From: Alphaproteobacteria bacterium | Lineage (GTDB): Bacteria; Pseudomonadota; Alphaproteobacteria; SHVZ01 | Direction: 5' to 3' | Length of the DNA: 33,914 nucleotides | Assembly (NCBI GenBank): GCA_016869285.1 | Contig: VGEN01000032.1 | Span: 1 to 33,914 of the forward strand | Part shown: one piece after another, positions 26,491 to 33,914 of the stretch | How the letters are laid out: each line of letters starts with the position of its first letter | Position numbering within the stretch: position 1 is the stretch's first letter | Notes under the pieces: model-generated | Seen by the model: the letters and a program-made list of their open reading frames with translations, nothing else | Database searches by the model: none | Told to the model about the DNA's origin: nothing | Program-made: the position numbers and the translations under genes

Positions 26491-26660
26491 CTAATCTACT
26501 TCCCCGGCGGGGGGATCGGCGTCCTCGAGCTCCTCGAGAACCTGCGCTGCCATTACATGGTCGATCGACCGTCAGGGCCTTCGAGCGGCATCACGACCGC
26601 TTCGGTGACGAAGATACGTTCGGCCATCCATTGCGGCGATACTGCGTGGTGCGGCCGCCG
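26491..26660 (-). pseudogene. Relic of a second PAS_5 gene, C-terminal half, frameshifted
   Basis: Read on the minus strand, this stretch gives HHAVSPQWMAERIFVTEAV and MPLEGPDG and, after a one-base frame change near the word CCTGACGGTCGATCG, SIDHVMAAQVL, ending at TAG 26491-26493. These align to PHYRTAPRRFLDHEVVTET, LPLAGTDG and SIDHLLALQVV of the intact gene next door. A stop lies just upstream and the N-terminal half is absent. It is too decayed to make a product. Nothing else is visible in the gap up to 26754. Confidence 0.65.
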
Positions 26661-26754
26661 ATGCTAGGGCCTTTTCCGGTGCTGGGGCAACGTGCGTCGG
26701 GCCTGTTATGCTCAGCTTCCCCGCTGACTCTTCCCCTCCCGGCAGGAGCCTTCC

Positions 26755-27966
26755 ATGGACGTCTCACGGTTTTTTGCGCCCAGCTATCAGGAAGCGCGGC
26801 GTAAGTTCATCGCCTCGGCCGAGAAGGCGGGTGCCGAGCTCGATCACTTCCGTCATCCGGTCGAGAGGGCACCGGACGGCAGCCCGCTCTATATCGACAC
26901 CGCCTGGTTCGGGCCGAAGGACGCGTCGGTCGTCTTGCTGGCGCTCTCCGGCACGCATGGCGCCGAGGGGTTCGCCGGCTCGGCGGCGCAGATCCAGTGG
27001 ATGGAGGAGGAAACGGCCAGGCGCCTGCCGAAGGGCGTCGCCGTGCTCAAGGTGCACGCCGTCAACCCGTTCGGCTTCTCCCACATGATCCGGGTCAGCG
27101 AGGGCAACGTCGATCTCAACCGCAACTGGGTCGACTATTCCAAGCCGCTGCCGTCGAACCCGATTTTCGACGAGGTAGAGGCGGCGCTGCCGACGCGCGA
27201 AGGCTATGACGACGAGCTCGTCGACCAGCATATCGCCGCGGCGAAGCCATTCTACGAGAAGTACGGCGACTGGAAGATGTCGGATGCGCTGTCGCGCGGC
27301 CAGTACGGCCACCCGCAGGGTTCGCAGTTCGGCGGCCAGAAGCGCGAATGGTCGACGCATGCGCTCGACTACATCATCCGCACCAAGCTCCAGAACGCCA
27401 AGCACGTCGCCTATATCGACTGGCACACGCTGATCCGCATCGGCGACGGCAAGTTCGTCTATCTCTGCTTCAACGACATCGGCGACCCGCTGCACCAACG
27501 CGTCGGCAGCTGGTACGGCGCCGACACGATCGACCGCAAGACCATCAACCAGCAGTGGAGCGAAGGAGTCGCCCGCAGCGGCGGGCGTCCGGGACGTCAT
27601 GGCCTGGTGTTCTGGGGCATCCAGCACATCCTGGCGCCGCATGCCGACATTGCCGGGTCGGTGATCGAGTTCTGCGCCAAGAAGGAGGAGCACAACGACC
27701 CGCTCCGCCACCGCACGCAGCTCCAGCTCAAGTCGCGCTGGCTCTACCGCAACCGGAAATACGACAGCAAGGAAGGCAAGGCCGTCGTCGAGGAGCTTCG
27801 CGACAACACCACGCCGCTCCGCCGCGATTGGGAGGAGTCGGCGATGGCCGCCGCGCACGACACCTACGAGAAGATCCTGAAAGGCGCCGGCGACTGGGCC
27901 AAGGAGAACGCGCCGATCAAGGTCGGCAAGCTCACCCTCTCCGATCCCGGCGGCGAGGCGGCGTAA
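26755..27966 (+). CDS. DUF2817 protein (M14-like metallocarboxypeptidase fold)
   Basis: A 403-residue protein of DUF2817. Despite the DUF name it shows a zinc carboxypeptidase-like site: LSGTHGAEGFAGS (His68, Glu71), NVDLNRNW (Asn122, Arg123, Asn124 region) and YIDWHT (His224), the HxxE...H set of M14 peptidases. No signal peptide is seen, so it probably acts in the cytoplasm, on a peptide or amide with a free carboxyl end. No partner genes overlap it, but the peptide-binding protein lies upstream and the cyclodeaminase-family gene downstream. The ATG at 26755 follows AGGAGCC. Substrate unknown. Confidence 0.83.
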   Translation: MDVSRFFAPSYQEARRKFIASAEKAGAELDHFRHPVERAPDGSPLYIDTAWFGPKDASVVLLALSGTHGAEGFAGSAAQIQWMEEETARRLPKGVAVLKVHAVNPFGFSHMIRVSEGNVDLNRNWVDYSKPLPSNPIFDEVEAALPTREGYDDELVDQHIAAAKPFYEKYGDWKMSDALSRGQYGHPQGSQFGGQKREWSTHALDYIIRTKLQNAKHVAYIDWHTLIRIGDGKFVYLCFNDIGDPLHQRVGSWYGADTIDRKTINQQWSEGVARSGGRPGRHGLVFWGIQHILAPHADIAGSVIEFCAKKEEHNDPLRHRTQLQLKSRWLYRNRKYDSKEGKAVVEELRDNTTPLRRDWEESAMAAAHDTYEKILKGAGDWAKENAPIKVGKLTLSDPGGEAA

Positions 27967-28325
27967 GTCGGCGCGAGGCGTCCGCGACGCCCCCTATCCC
28001 GAGGGAGCCAAGCCCTGGTTCACGGTCGGATGGCCTTTCGGACTCCTCCCTCGGCTGCGAAGCAGACGGTGGAGGGTAGGGTGGGGGCCCGGCTCAATCG
28101 GTGACGAGCGCTTGCTGTGGCGTCGTGACGACCTCGCTTCGCTCGGCCCCCAATCTCGATCCTCCCCCGCGCTGCGCACGGGGGAGGAGGCACGAAGCGT
28201 CGGCCGGATTGTTCGACCTCGTGTCGCCTGCTAACTTGTACTTATCGCGGGCCCGGCAGACGCCCGCCATCCCAAAGACGGTCATCGTCCAAGCGCTGCC
28301 TTTGCTCGATGGAAAGGAGCAAGGG
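27967..28325. repeat. Intergenic region with dispersed repeat units (copy C)
   Basis: This 359-base gap holds AGCAGACGGTGGAGGG (part of 28052-28077), matching copy A at 2978-3003, then CTCGCTTCGCTCGGCCCCC (28133-28151) and the 9-base-stem hairpin CCTCCCCCG/CGGGGGAGG (28161-28169/28179-28187), matching copy B and the copy at 33525. No gene is supported in it; a longer upstream in-frame extension of the next gene is spurious because it runs through this repeat. The promoter of the cyclodeaminase-family gene should lie near its right end, at 28200-28320. Confidence 0.65.
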
Positions 28326-29324
28326 ATGGCTATGCGCTTGTCTTCGCCTGAGGCCCCGCTCGTGCTGAGCGGCGCGGAGATCGCGGAGAGTCTCGACATC
28401 GACGCCTGCCTGGAAGCAGTCGAGCTCGCCTTCCGCCTGCATGGCAGCGACGCAGCGACGGGACCGGCCGTGCTGGAGCTGCCAGGCATCGGCGGCGGCT
28501 TCCACGTCAAGGCGGGCGGTCTCAAGCTCGACCGCACCTATGCCGCGGCCAAGATCAACGCCAACTTCCCGAAGAACCCGGCCGAGCGCGGGTTGCCGAT
28601 GATCCAGGGCATCGTCATCCTCTTCGATGCCGAGAGCGGCAGCCCGCTGGCGCTGCTCGACTCGGCCGAGATCACATCCAAGCGCACCGCGGCGGCGACC
28701 GCGCTCGCCGCGCGCCACCTCGCGCGCCCGGATGCATCGGTCGCGGCGATCCTCGGTTGCGGCCGGCAGAGCCGCGACCAGCTTCGCTTCCTCTGTCGCG
28801 TGCGCCCGATCCGCACGGTCTTCGCCATCGATCGCGAGCGCGCAACGGCCGAGCGTTTCGCCGCCGAGATGTCGGCCGAGCTCGGCATCGCCGTCACCGC
28901 GGCCGAGACGGCGGAAGGGCGGGCGGCAGCGGTGTGGATCACCTGCACGCCTGCCGCCGAGCCGGTTCTCTCGCGGAGGGATGTAGCGCCCGGTGCTTTC
29001 ATCGCCGGTGTCGGCGCCGACAATCCGCACAAGCGCGAGCTGGCTGGCGATCTCTTCGAGCGCGCTCTCGTTGTCGTCGACACGCTGAGCCAGTGCCTGG
29101 CCATGGGCGATCTGCGCCATGCCGTCGCCGAGGGCTGGATGCGACCCGAGGAGGTTCATGCCGAGCTCGGTGAGGTCCTCGCCGGCCGCAAGCCCGGACG
29201 GCGCGAGAGCGAGATCGCGATCTTCGACTCCACCGGAATGGCGCTTCAGGACGTCGCCGCGGCGACCGTCGCCTATCGCTCGGCCTTGGCGAAGGGGCAG
29301 GGCCGGCGGATCGCTCTCTTATAA
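28326..29324 (+). CDS. Ornithine cyclodeaminase/mu-crystallin family protein
   Basis: A 332-residue NAD(P)-dependent protein of the OCD/mu-crystallin family. FHVKAG has the likely catalytic Lys62; LDSAEITSKRTAAATALAARHL is the substrate/anion-binding segment; LGCGRQS (143-149) is the dinucleotide-binding loop; GADNPHKREL corresponds to the GxDxPGKxEL site, with Asp as proton relay. Members deaminate ornithine to proline, reduce pyrroline-2-carboxylate/ketimines, or act as alanine dehydrogenase, so the exact substrate is open. The ATG at 28326 has AAGGAGC upstream. It ends 87 bases before an intrinsic terminator. It would fit catabolism of amino acids released by the local peptidases. Confidence 0.85.
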   Translation: MAMRLSSPEAPLVLSGAEIAESLDIDACLEAVELAFRLHGSDAATGPAVLELPGIGGGFHVKAGGLKLDRTYAAAKINANFPKNPAERGLPMIQGIVILFDAESGSPLALLDSAEITSKRTAAATALAARHLARPDASVAAILGCGRQSRDQLRFLCRVRPIRTVFAIDRERATAERFAAEMSAELGIAVTAAETAEGRAAAVWITCTPAAEPVLSRRDVAPGAFIAGVGADNPHKRELAGDLFERALVVVDTLSQCLAMGDLRHAVAEGWMRPEEVHAELGEVLAGRKPGRRESEIAIFDSTGMALQDVAAATVAYRSALAKGQGRRIALL

Positions 29325-29365
29325 TAAAGCGTCGCGTCGACGCGGAAATAAGTACGGAGTGTCTG

Positions 29366-29371
29366 TTGACA
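29366..29371 (+). promoter_or_regulatory. Possible -35 box (TTGACA), weak promoter
   Basis: TTGACA at 29366 is followed after 17 bases by CAGGAT (29389-29394), only a partial match to TATAAT, so the promoter is uncertain. A second TTGACA lies at 29385. Just upstream the 12-base palindrome CGCGTCGACGCG (29333-29344) could be an operator or small hairpin. Any transcript begun here would meet the terminator at 29411-29447. Confidence 0.3.
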
Positions 29372-29410
29372 AAAGTCCGCGATTTTGACAGGATGCGGGT
29401 TAGCTGGTCA

Positions 29411-29447
29411 GAGCTGGGTCGCGGGACGGCCCGGCTCTTTTTCTTTT
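29411..29447 (+). terminator. Intrinsic terminator
   Basis: GAGCTGGGTC (29411-29420) pairs fully with GGCCCGGCTC (29428-29437) through ten pairs including two G-U wobbles, with a 7-base loop, directly followed by TTTTTCTTTT (29438-29447). This is a textbook Rho-independent terminator on the plus strand. It ends the cyclodeaminase-family transcript and lies 46 bases before the broken SDR gene. Confidence 0.85.
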
Positions 29448-29457
29448 GAAATCAAGC

Positions 29458-29485
29458 CCAATGGTAAGCTCGCGACTTCCATTGG
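29458..29485 (+). promoter_or_regulatory. Inverted repeat covering the SDR ribosome-binding site
   Basis: CCAATGG (29458-29464) and CCATTGG (29479-29485) are perfect arms 14 bases apart. The right arm overlaps the start of the GGAGAAG ribosome-binding site for the gene at 29494, so folding would hide it; alternatively it is a repressor operator. Inference only. Confidence 0.35.
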
Positions 29486-29493
29486 AGAAGCAC

Positions 29494-30195
29494 ATGTCCA
29501 ACAAAGTCGCCCTCGTCACCGCCGCCGGCTCCGGCCTTGGCGCTGGCATTGCCAAGGAGCTCGCGGCGCAGGGCTGAAAGGTCGCCGTCTCGTCCTCCTC
29601 CGGCAAGGGCGAGGCGCTGGGCAAGTCGCTGGGCGGGCTCGGCTTCACCGCCTCGAACGAGGACCCGGCGGCGCTCGAGCGCGTTGTCACCGGGACGCTC
29701 GATGCCTTCGGGCGCATCGATGCGCTGGTCAACTCCGCCGCGCATCCGCCGAAGGGCGATCTGCTGGCGATCTCGGACGCCGACTGGCATCGCGGCCTCG
29801 ACATCATCCTGCTGAGCGTCGTGCGACTCTCGCGGCTGGTGACGCCCGCGATGGAGAAGCAGGGCGGCGGGTCGATCGTCAACGTCTCGACCTTCGCCGC
29901 TTTCGAGCCGGATCTCGCGTTTCCCGTATCGTGCGCGTTGCGCGCGGCGCTGGGCAGCTTCGCCAAGCTCTATTTGGATCGCTATGCGAAGGCCAACATC
30001 CGCATGAACAACGTGCTGCCCGGCTTCTTCGACAGCTTGGCTGAAAAGGAAGCGGCCAAGCAGCGGGTGCCGCTCGGCCGCTATGGCAAGGTCGAGGAAC
30101 TGGCGAAGACCGTCGCCTTCCTCGTTTCCGACGGGGCCGGCTACATCGCCGGCCAGAATCTGCGTGTCGACGGCGGCGTCACACGTTCGGTGTGA
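29494..30195 (+). pseudogene. SDR-family oxidoreductase gene interrupted by an in-frame TGA at codon 28
   Basis: Translation from ATG 29494 (GGAGAAG upstream) gives MSNKVALVTAAGSGLGAG and IAKELAAQG, then TGA at 29575-29577, then KVAVSSSSGKGEALGKSLGG and onward in the same frame to the stop at 30195: 233 codons in all, an otherwise complete SDR ending NLRVDGGVTRSV. The stop falls where relatives have an aromatic residue (AADGYKV in Bradyrhizobium-like members), so a TGG to TGA change fits. The classical YxxxK is replaced by FPVSCALR, which seems normal for this subgroup of non-canonical SDRs. A truncated product from GTG 29821 (no ribosome-binding site) would lack the cofactor-binding domain. 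Read-through, sequencing error or true loss are all possible. Confidence 0.8.
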
Positions 30196-30210
30196 CGCCA
30201 CCCGCGCTCG

Positions 30211-31815
30211 TTACTTCGTGAATGTGGCGTACCAGACGCGATCCTCGTTGACCTTGAAGTCCTTGACCACGTTCGAGAGGCCCATGACGCGGTAGGTCTG
30301 GAAGAGATAGGCGAAGGGACCGTCCTGCATGTGACGGCGCTGCAGCTCCTTGTAAGCCTCCTCGCGCTTCTTCACGTCCTTCTCGAACAGCAGCTTCTCG
30401 CGCATCTCGTTGTAGTAGGGATCGAAGAAGCTGGCACGCCAGGTCGGATACTGCGCATTGCCCTTGGCCTCGGCCGAGTTGTCCGGGTTGAAGGCCATCT
30501 GCTCGACGAAGCCGTCGGCATCCGGGACCGTGATGTAGTAGGCCGACATGGTCATGTCGAAGTTGCGCGCGCGGTGGCGGGCAACGACCTGGCCATAGGC
30601 CATCGTGACGACGTTGAGCTTGATGCCCACCTTGGCGGCATTCGCCTGGATGTGCTGGGCGAGGTCTGGATAGGGGAAGGCGTTGCCGACGATCCATTCC
30701 TTCTCGAAGCCGTTGGGATGCCCGGCCTCGGCGAGAAGCTGCTTCGCCTTATCGAGATCGAGCTTGAAGGGCTTGCCTTCCTCGTAGGAGAGCGCACCGA
30801 AGGCTCCCATCGGCACCAGCGACTGGCGCGCGCGGCCTTCGTACTTCATCACCGTCTTCTCGAGGCCCTCATAGTCGACCAGATACTTGATCGCCTGGCG
30901 GACCTTGGGCTTCGAGAGGATCGGATCCTGCATGTTGAAGGTGATGTAGTAGAACTGCGTGCGCGGGGTGCGCACGACCTTCGCGGCCTTCCCGCCTTCG
31001 ATGCCGGTCAGGTCGTTGCCGTTGAGCACACGGCCCATGTCGATGTCGCCCTTCTCGAGCTGCAGGCGCTGGGCGGCGGATTCAGGCACATGGCGGATGA
31101 TCACGCGGCGCATCTTCGGCTGGCCGCGCCAGTAATTGTCGTTGCGCTCGAGCACGACCGTGTCGTTGGCCGCCCAGCTGCGCAGCCTGTAGCCGCCGAC
31201 GCAGGCGGTGTTGGATCCGAGCCACTTGTTGGCCTTGTCGTTGTTGACCTCGTGCTTCATCGCCTCAACCGAGTCGAGCACGAAGGCAGCGCGGCCGGAG
31301 AAGACGACCGGGCCGATCAGCGACTGCGGATAGCCCTTGTCGAAGGTGACGACCAGGGTGTCGTTGTCCTTCGCCTGGATCGCCTGCTCGACATTGTCCT
31401 TGGTGATGCCCCACTTGGTGATGATGTTCGCCGAGTTGAGGTTGAGCTGGACGACGCGGCGCATCGACCACTCGGCGTCCTTTGCCGTCAGCTGATTGCC
31501 GGACGGGCTGTGCTTCAGGCCTTTGCGGATCTTGAAAGTCCATTGCTTGCCGTCCTCGCTGATCGACCAGCTCTCGGCGATGCCCGGAATGAGGTCGGCC
31601 GATTTGTCGTAGGACTGCAGGATCAGCGGGTCGCAGACGCTGTTCATGATCTCGTCGGTCGTCGTCTCGCCGATCTGGGCGGGATCGAAGGTGTAGAGAT
31701 TGTCCAGATTCCAGGCGATCACGAGCGTGTCGCGCGGGGTGGCGGCGCCCGCCGGCGTCGCCAGACTCGCCGCCAGGAGCGCGGCGGCGCCCACGGCTGT
31801 GCTGATGTGTCGCAT
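30211..31815 (-). CDS. ABC transporter substrate-binding protein, peptide/nickel family (second copy)
   Basis: A 534-residue SBP_bac_5 family protein. The signal peptide is residues 1-24 or so (TAVGAAALLAASLATPAGA, cleavage after AGA). The mature region has TLVIAWNLDNLYTFDPAQ, WTFKIRKGLKHSPSGNQLTAKDAEWSMRRVV and the family's C-terminal sequence IKLNVVTMAYGQVVARHR. It shares the fold but not close sequence with the protein at 24363, so the two likely bind different ligands. No permease or ATPase is adjacent on either side. ATG 31815 is chosen over TTG 31824 since GGGGAG is 9 bases upstream of it. It ends 15 bases from the convergent end of the broken SDR gene. Confidence 0.9.
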   Translation of the reverse strand: MRHISTAVGAAALLAASLATPAGAATPRDTLVIAWNLDNLYTFDPAQIGETTTDEIMNSVCDPLILQSYDKSADLIPGIAESWSISEDGKQWTFKIRKGLKHSPSGNQLTAKDAEWSMRRVVQLNLNSANIITKWGITKDNVEQAIQAKDNDTLVVTFDKGYPQSLIGPVVFSGRAAFVLDSVEAMKHEVNNDKANKWLGSNTACVGGYRLRSWAANDTVVLERNDNYWRGQPKMRRVIIRHVPESAAQRLQLEKGDIDMGRVLNGNDLTGIEGGKAAKVVRTPRTQFYYITFNMQDPILSKPKVRQAIKYLVDYEGLEKTVMKYEGRARQSLVPMGAFGALSYEEGKPFKLDLDKAKQLLAEAGHPNGFEKEWIVGNAFPYPDLAQHIQANAAKVGIKLNVVTMAYGQVVARHRARNFDMTMSAYYITVPDADGFVEQMAFNPDNSAEAKGNAQYPTWRASFFDPYYNEMREKLLFEKDVKKREEAYKELQRRHMQDGPFAYLFQTYRVMGLSNVVKDFKVNEDRVWYATFTK

Positions 31816-32116
31816 TGAGGCCAACTCCCCGAGTATTGGGACGTTTTCGGTCGGAAAGCCTGTCTCAAGCGCGCCGTCCGTGCAACCCCGTCCCGTTTAT
31901 CGCTGGCATTTCGAGAGGAGGCACTCTATATGCACGTCCAGAGTGCAGGTGCGGGTTCGCCCGCATGGTCGGCGCAAGAGCAAGGCTCGGGGCGTCGGAT
32001 GCCCTCGGCCTCGACGGCCTCCATCTGGATCTTCCCCTCCTTAAGTAAGAGTGGCTTCCCGGTGGTCTCGCTGCGTCCGCGCGGATCGCGGACTTATGTC
32101 TCTTGCAAAGGTTTCA
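31816..32116 (+). promoter_or_regulatory. Leader region of the DEAD-box gene with two hairpins
   Basis: The 301-base divergent gap contains the inverted repeat GCACTCT/AGAGTGC (31921-31927/31940-31946, 12-base loop) and, next to it, GCGGG-TTCG-CCCGC (31951-31964), a perfect five-pair stem with a UUCG tetraloop. A strong GAGAGGAGG precedes an ATG at 31930 that lies within the first hairpin. Cold-shock RNA helicase mRNAs often have long structured leaders, which suits this arrangement; no other feature is visible. Confidence 0.4.
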
Positions 32117-33511
<1,395 letters not shown>

Positions 33512-33524
33512 AAAAATCGAAACG

Positions 33525-33576
33525 CTCCCCCCGGCTCTGCCGGGGGACGGTAGGGAGGGGGCCGAGCGAAGCGAGG
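33525..33576. repeat. GC-rich intergenic repeat with hairpin (copy D, inverted)
   Basis: CCCCCGGC (33528-33535), loop TCT and GCCGGGGG (33539-33546) make a perfect 8-base hairpin just after the helicase gene, followed by GGCCGAGCGAAGCGAGG (33560-33576), the reverse complement of the CCTCGCTTCGCTCGGCC unit at 28132. It could end helicase transcription and is the fourth copy of the family. Confidence 0.65.
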
Positions 33577-33636
33577 AGACGTCTCCGCTTTGGGGTGGGG
33601 CACGGTTTCCTGAGACAGCGCACTGCGCTACCGATC

Positions 33637-33659
33637 GCGGATTCAACTCGCCAGTGCAT
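33637..33659. repeat. Probable terminal inverted repeat of the IS30 element
   Basis: GCGGATTCAACTCGCCAGTGC just beyond the transposase stop has the position expected for an IS30-family end, which lies within a few tens of bases of the gene's 3' end. The other end is outside the window, so the match cannot be confirmed. Confidence 0.4.
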
Positions 33660-33665
33660 AGAGAT

Positions 33666-33914
33666 TTAGGAGCCAGCGAGGGAGTCGAAAACCTCTTGCG
33701 GTGAACGGAAGCCGAGAGATTTCCGAGGTCTTGTGTTGAGCAAACGTTCGACCATGGCCACCTCGGCATCGGAGATCGTAGAGAAGTCTGTACCCTTTGG
33801 GAAGAAGTCGCGAATGAGGCCGTTGGTATTTTCATTCAAGCCTCGCTCCCACGCATGGTACGGCGTTGCGAAGAAGATCTCTGTCTTCAGCGCACGGGCG
33901 ATATCCTGATGTGC
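33666..33914 (-). CDS. IS30-family transposase, C-terminal part (runs off the window end)
   Basis: The minus strand encodes 82 residues to the TAA at 33666-33668. ATPYHAWERGLNENTNGLIR is the hallmark around the third acidic residue of the IS30 DDE domain (Glu of WERG), and the tail RPRKSLGFRSPQEVF is the standard IS30 C-terminus. The sequence is intact as far as seen; the N-terminal helix-turn-helix and two Asp residues are outside the window. It is in the opposite orientation to the helicase. The GC content falls relative to the neighbours, as expected for a mobile element. Confidence 0.88.
   Translation of the reverse strand, partial: AHQDIARALKTEIFFATPYHAWERGLNENTNGLIRDFFPKGTDFSTISDAEVAMVERLLNTRPRKSLGFRSPQEVFDSLAGS

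Noticed and set aside
28101..28325. Upstream extension of the cyclodeaminase-family gene
   Set aside because: It passes through the dispersed repeat; the ATG at 28326 has the ribosome-binding site and family N-terminus.
29385..30044. 219-residue plus-strand frame over the broken SDR
   Set aside because: It is out of frame with the SDR, which is clearly recognisable across the TGA.

Overview
The window is GC-rich chromosomal DNA from an alphaproteobacterium, most likely of the Hyphomicrobiales (Rhizobiales; a Bosea- or Bradyrhizobiaceae-like genome). The clues are high GC codon use, the serine-glyoxylate aminotransferase type, the two-copy palindromic intergenic repeat ending CCTCA/TGAGG, and the general gene repertoire. 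The genus is an inference. No rRNA, tRNA, CRISPR array, phage module or replication origin was seen. Both ends of the window lie inside insertion-sequence transposase genes (IS630 type at the left, IS30 type at the right), so the segment looks like an accessory catabolic block between mobile elements, or a contig broken at repeats.

Layout. 1-241: IS630 transposase tail and its end. 258-1875: D-Ala-D-Ala dipeptidase (VanX/DdpX type) and an SMP-30/gluconolactonase-like protein in one minus-strand unit, divergent from an aldo/keto reductase (1928-2959). 3025-7186: a fused FAD/iron-sulfur 2-hydroxyacid dehydrogenase divergent from serine-glyoxylate aminotransferase. 7202-10123: a tiny truncated membrane protein, an acyl-CoA synthetase and an ODP-type metallo-beta-lactamase-fold protein. 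10186-12670: an Arg-rich exported surface-antigen-like protein, an SDR oxidoreductase and a DoxX protein with a damaged N-terminus. 12839-15077: galactonate dehydratase-like enolase and an EamA transporter. 15127-18873: cyclase-family protein plus DUF1028 (plus strand), facing M55 D-aminopeptidase plus M81 peptidase (minus strand). 18999-24123: soluble hybrid-less histidine kinase, gamma-glutamyltransferase, and a Uup-type ABC-F ATPase. 24363-26660: peptide-type ABC substrate-binding protein, a PAS_5 protein and the relic of a second PAS_5 copy. 26755-30195: DUF2817 (M14-like) protein, ornithine cyclodeaminase-family protein, and an SDR gene broken by one in-frame TGA. 30211-31815: a second substrate-binding protein. 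32117-33511: RhlE-type DEAD-box helicase. 33666-33914: IS30 transposase tail.

How the genes fit together. The region is enriched for enzymes that attack unusual peptides, D-amino acids and related amides: VanX-like dipeptidase, M55, M81, M14-like/DUF2817, gamma-glutamyltransferase, DUF1028 and cyclodeaminase. Two peptide/nickel-class substrate-binding proteins occur without any permease or ATPase beside them. Together with the hydroxyacid dehydrogenase and glyoxylate aminotransferase this suggests scavenging of peptides, cell-wall fragments or modified amino acids. The core block most worth testing as a system is 15127-18873 (cyclase, DUF1028, M55, M81), with gamma-glutamyltransferase nearby. 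Several genes show recent decay (W28 stop in an SDR, a frameshifted DoxX start, a PAS_5 relic, a truncated membrane protein), and GC-rich hairpin repeats sit in many intergenic gaps.
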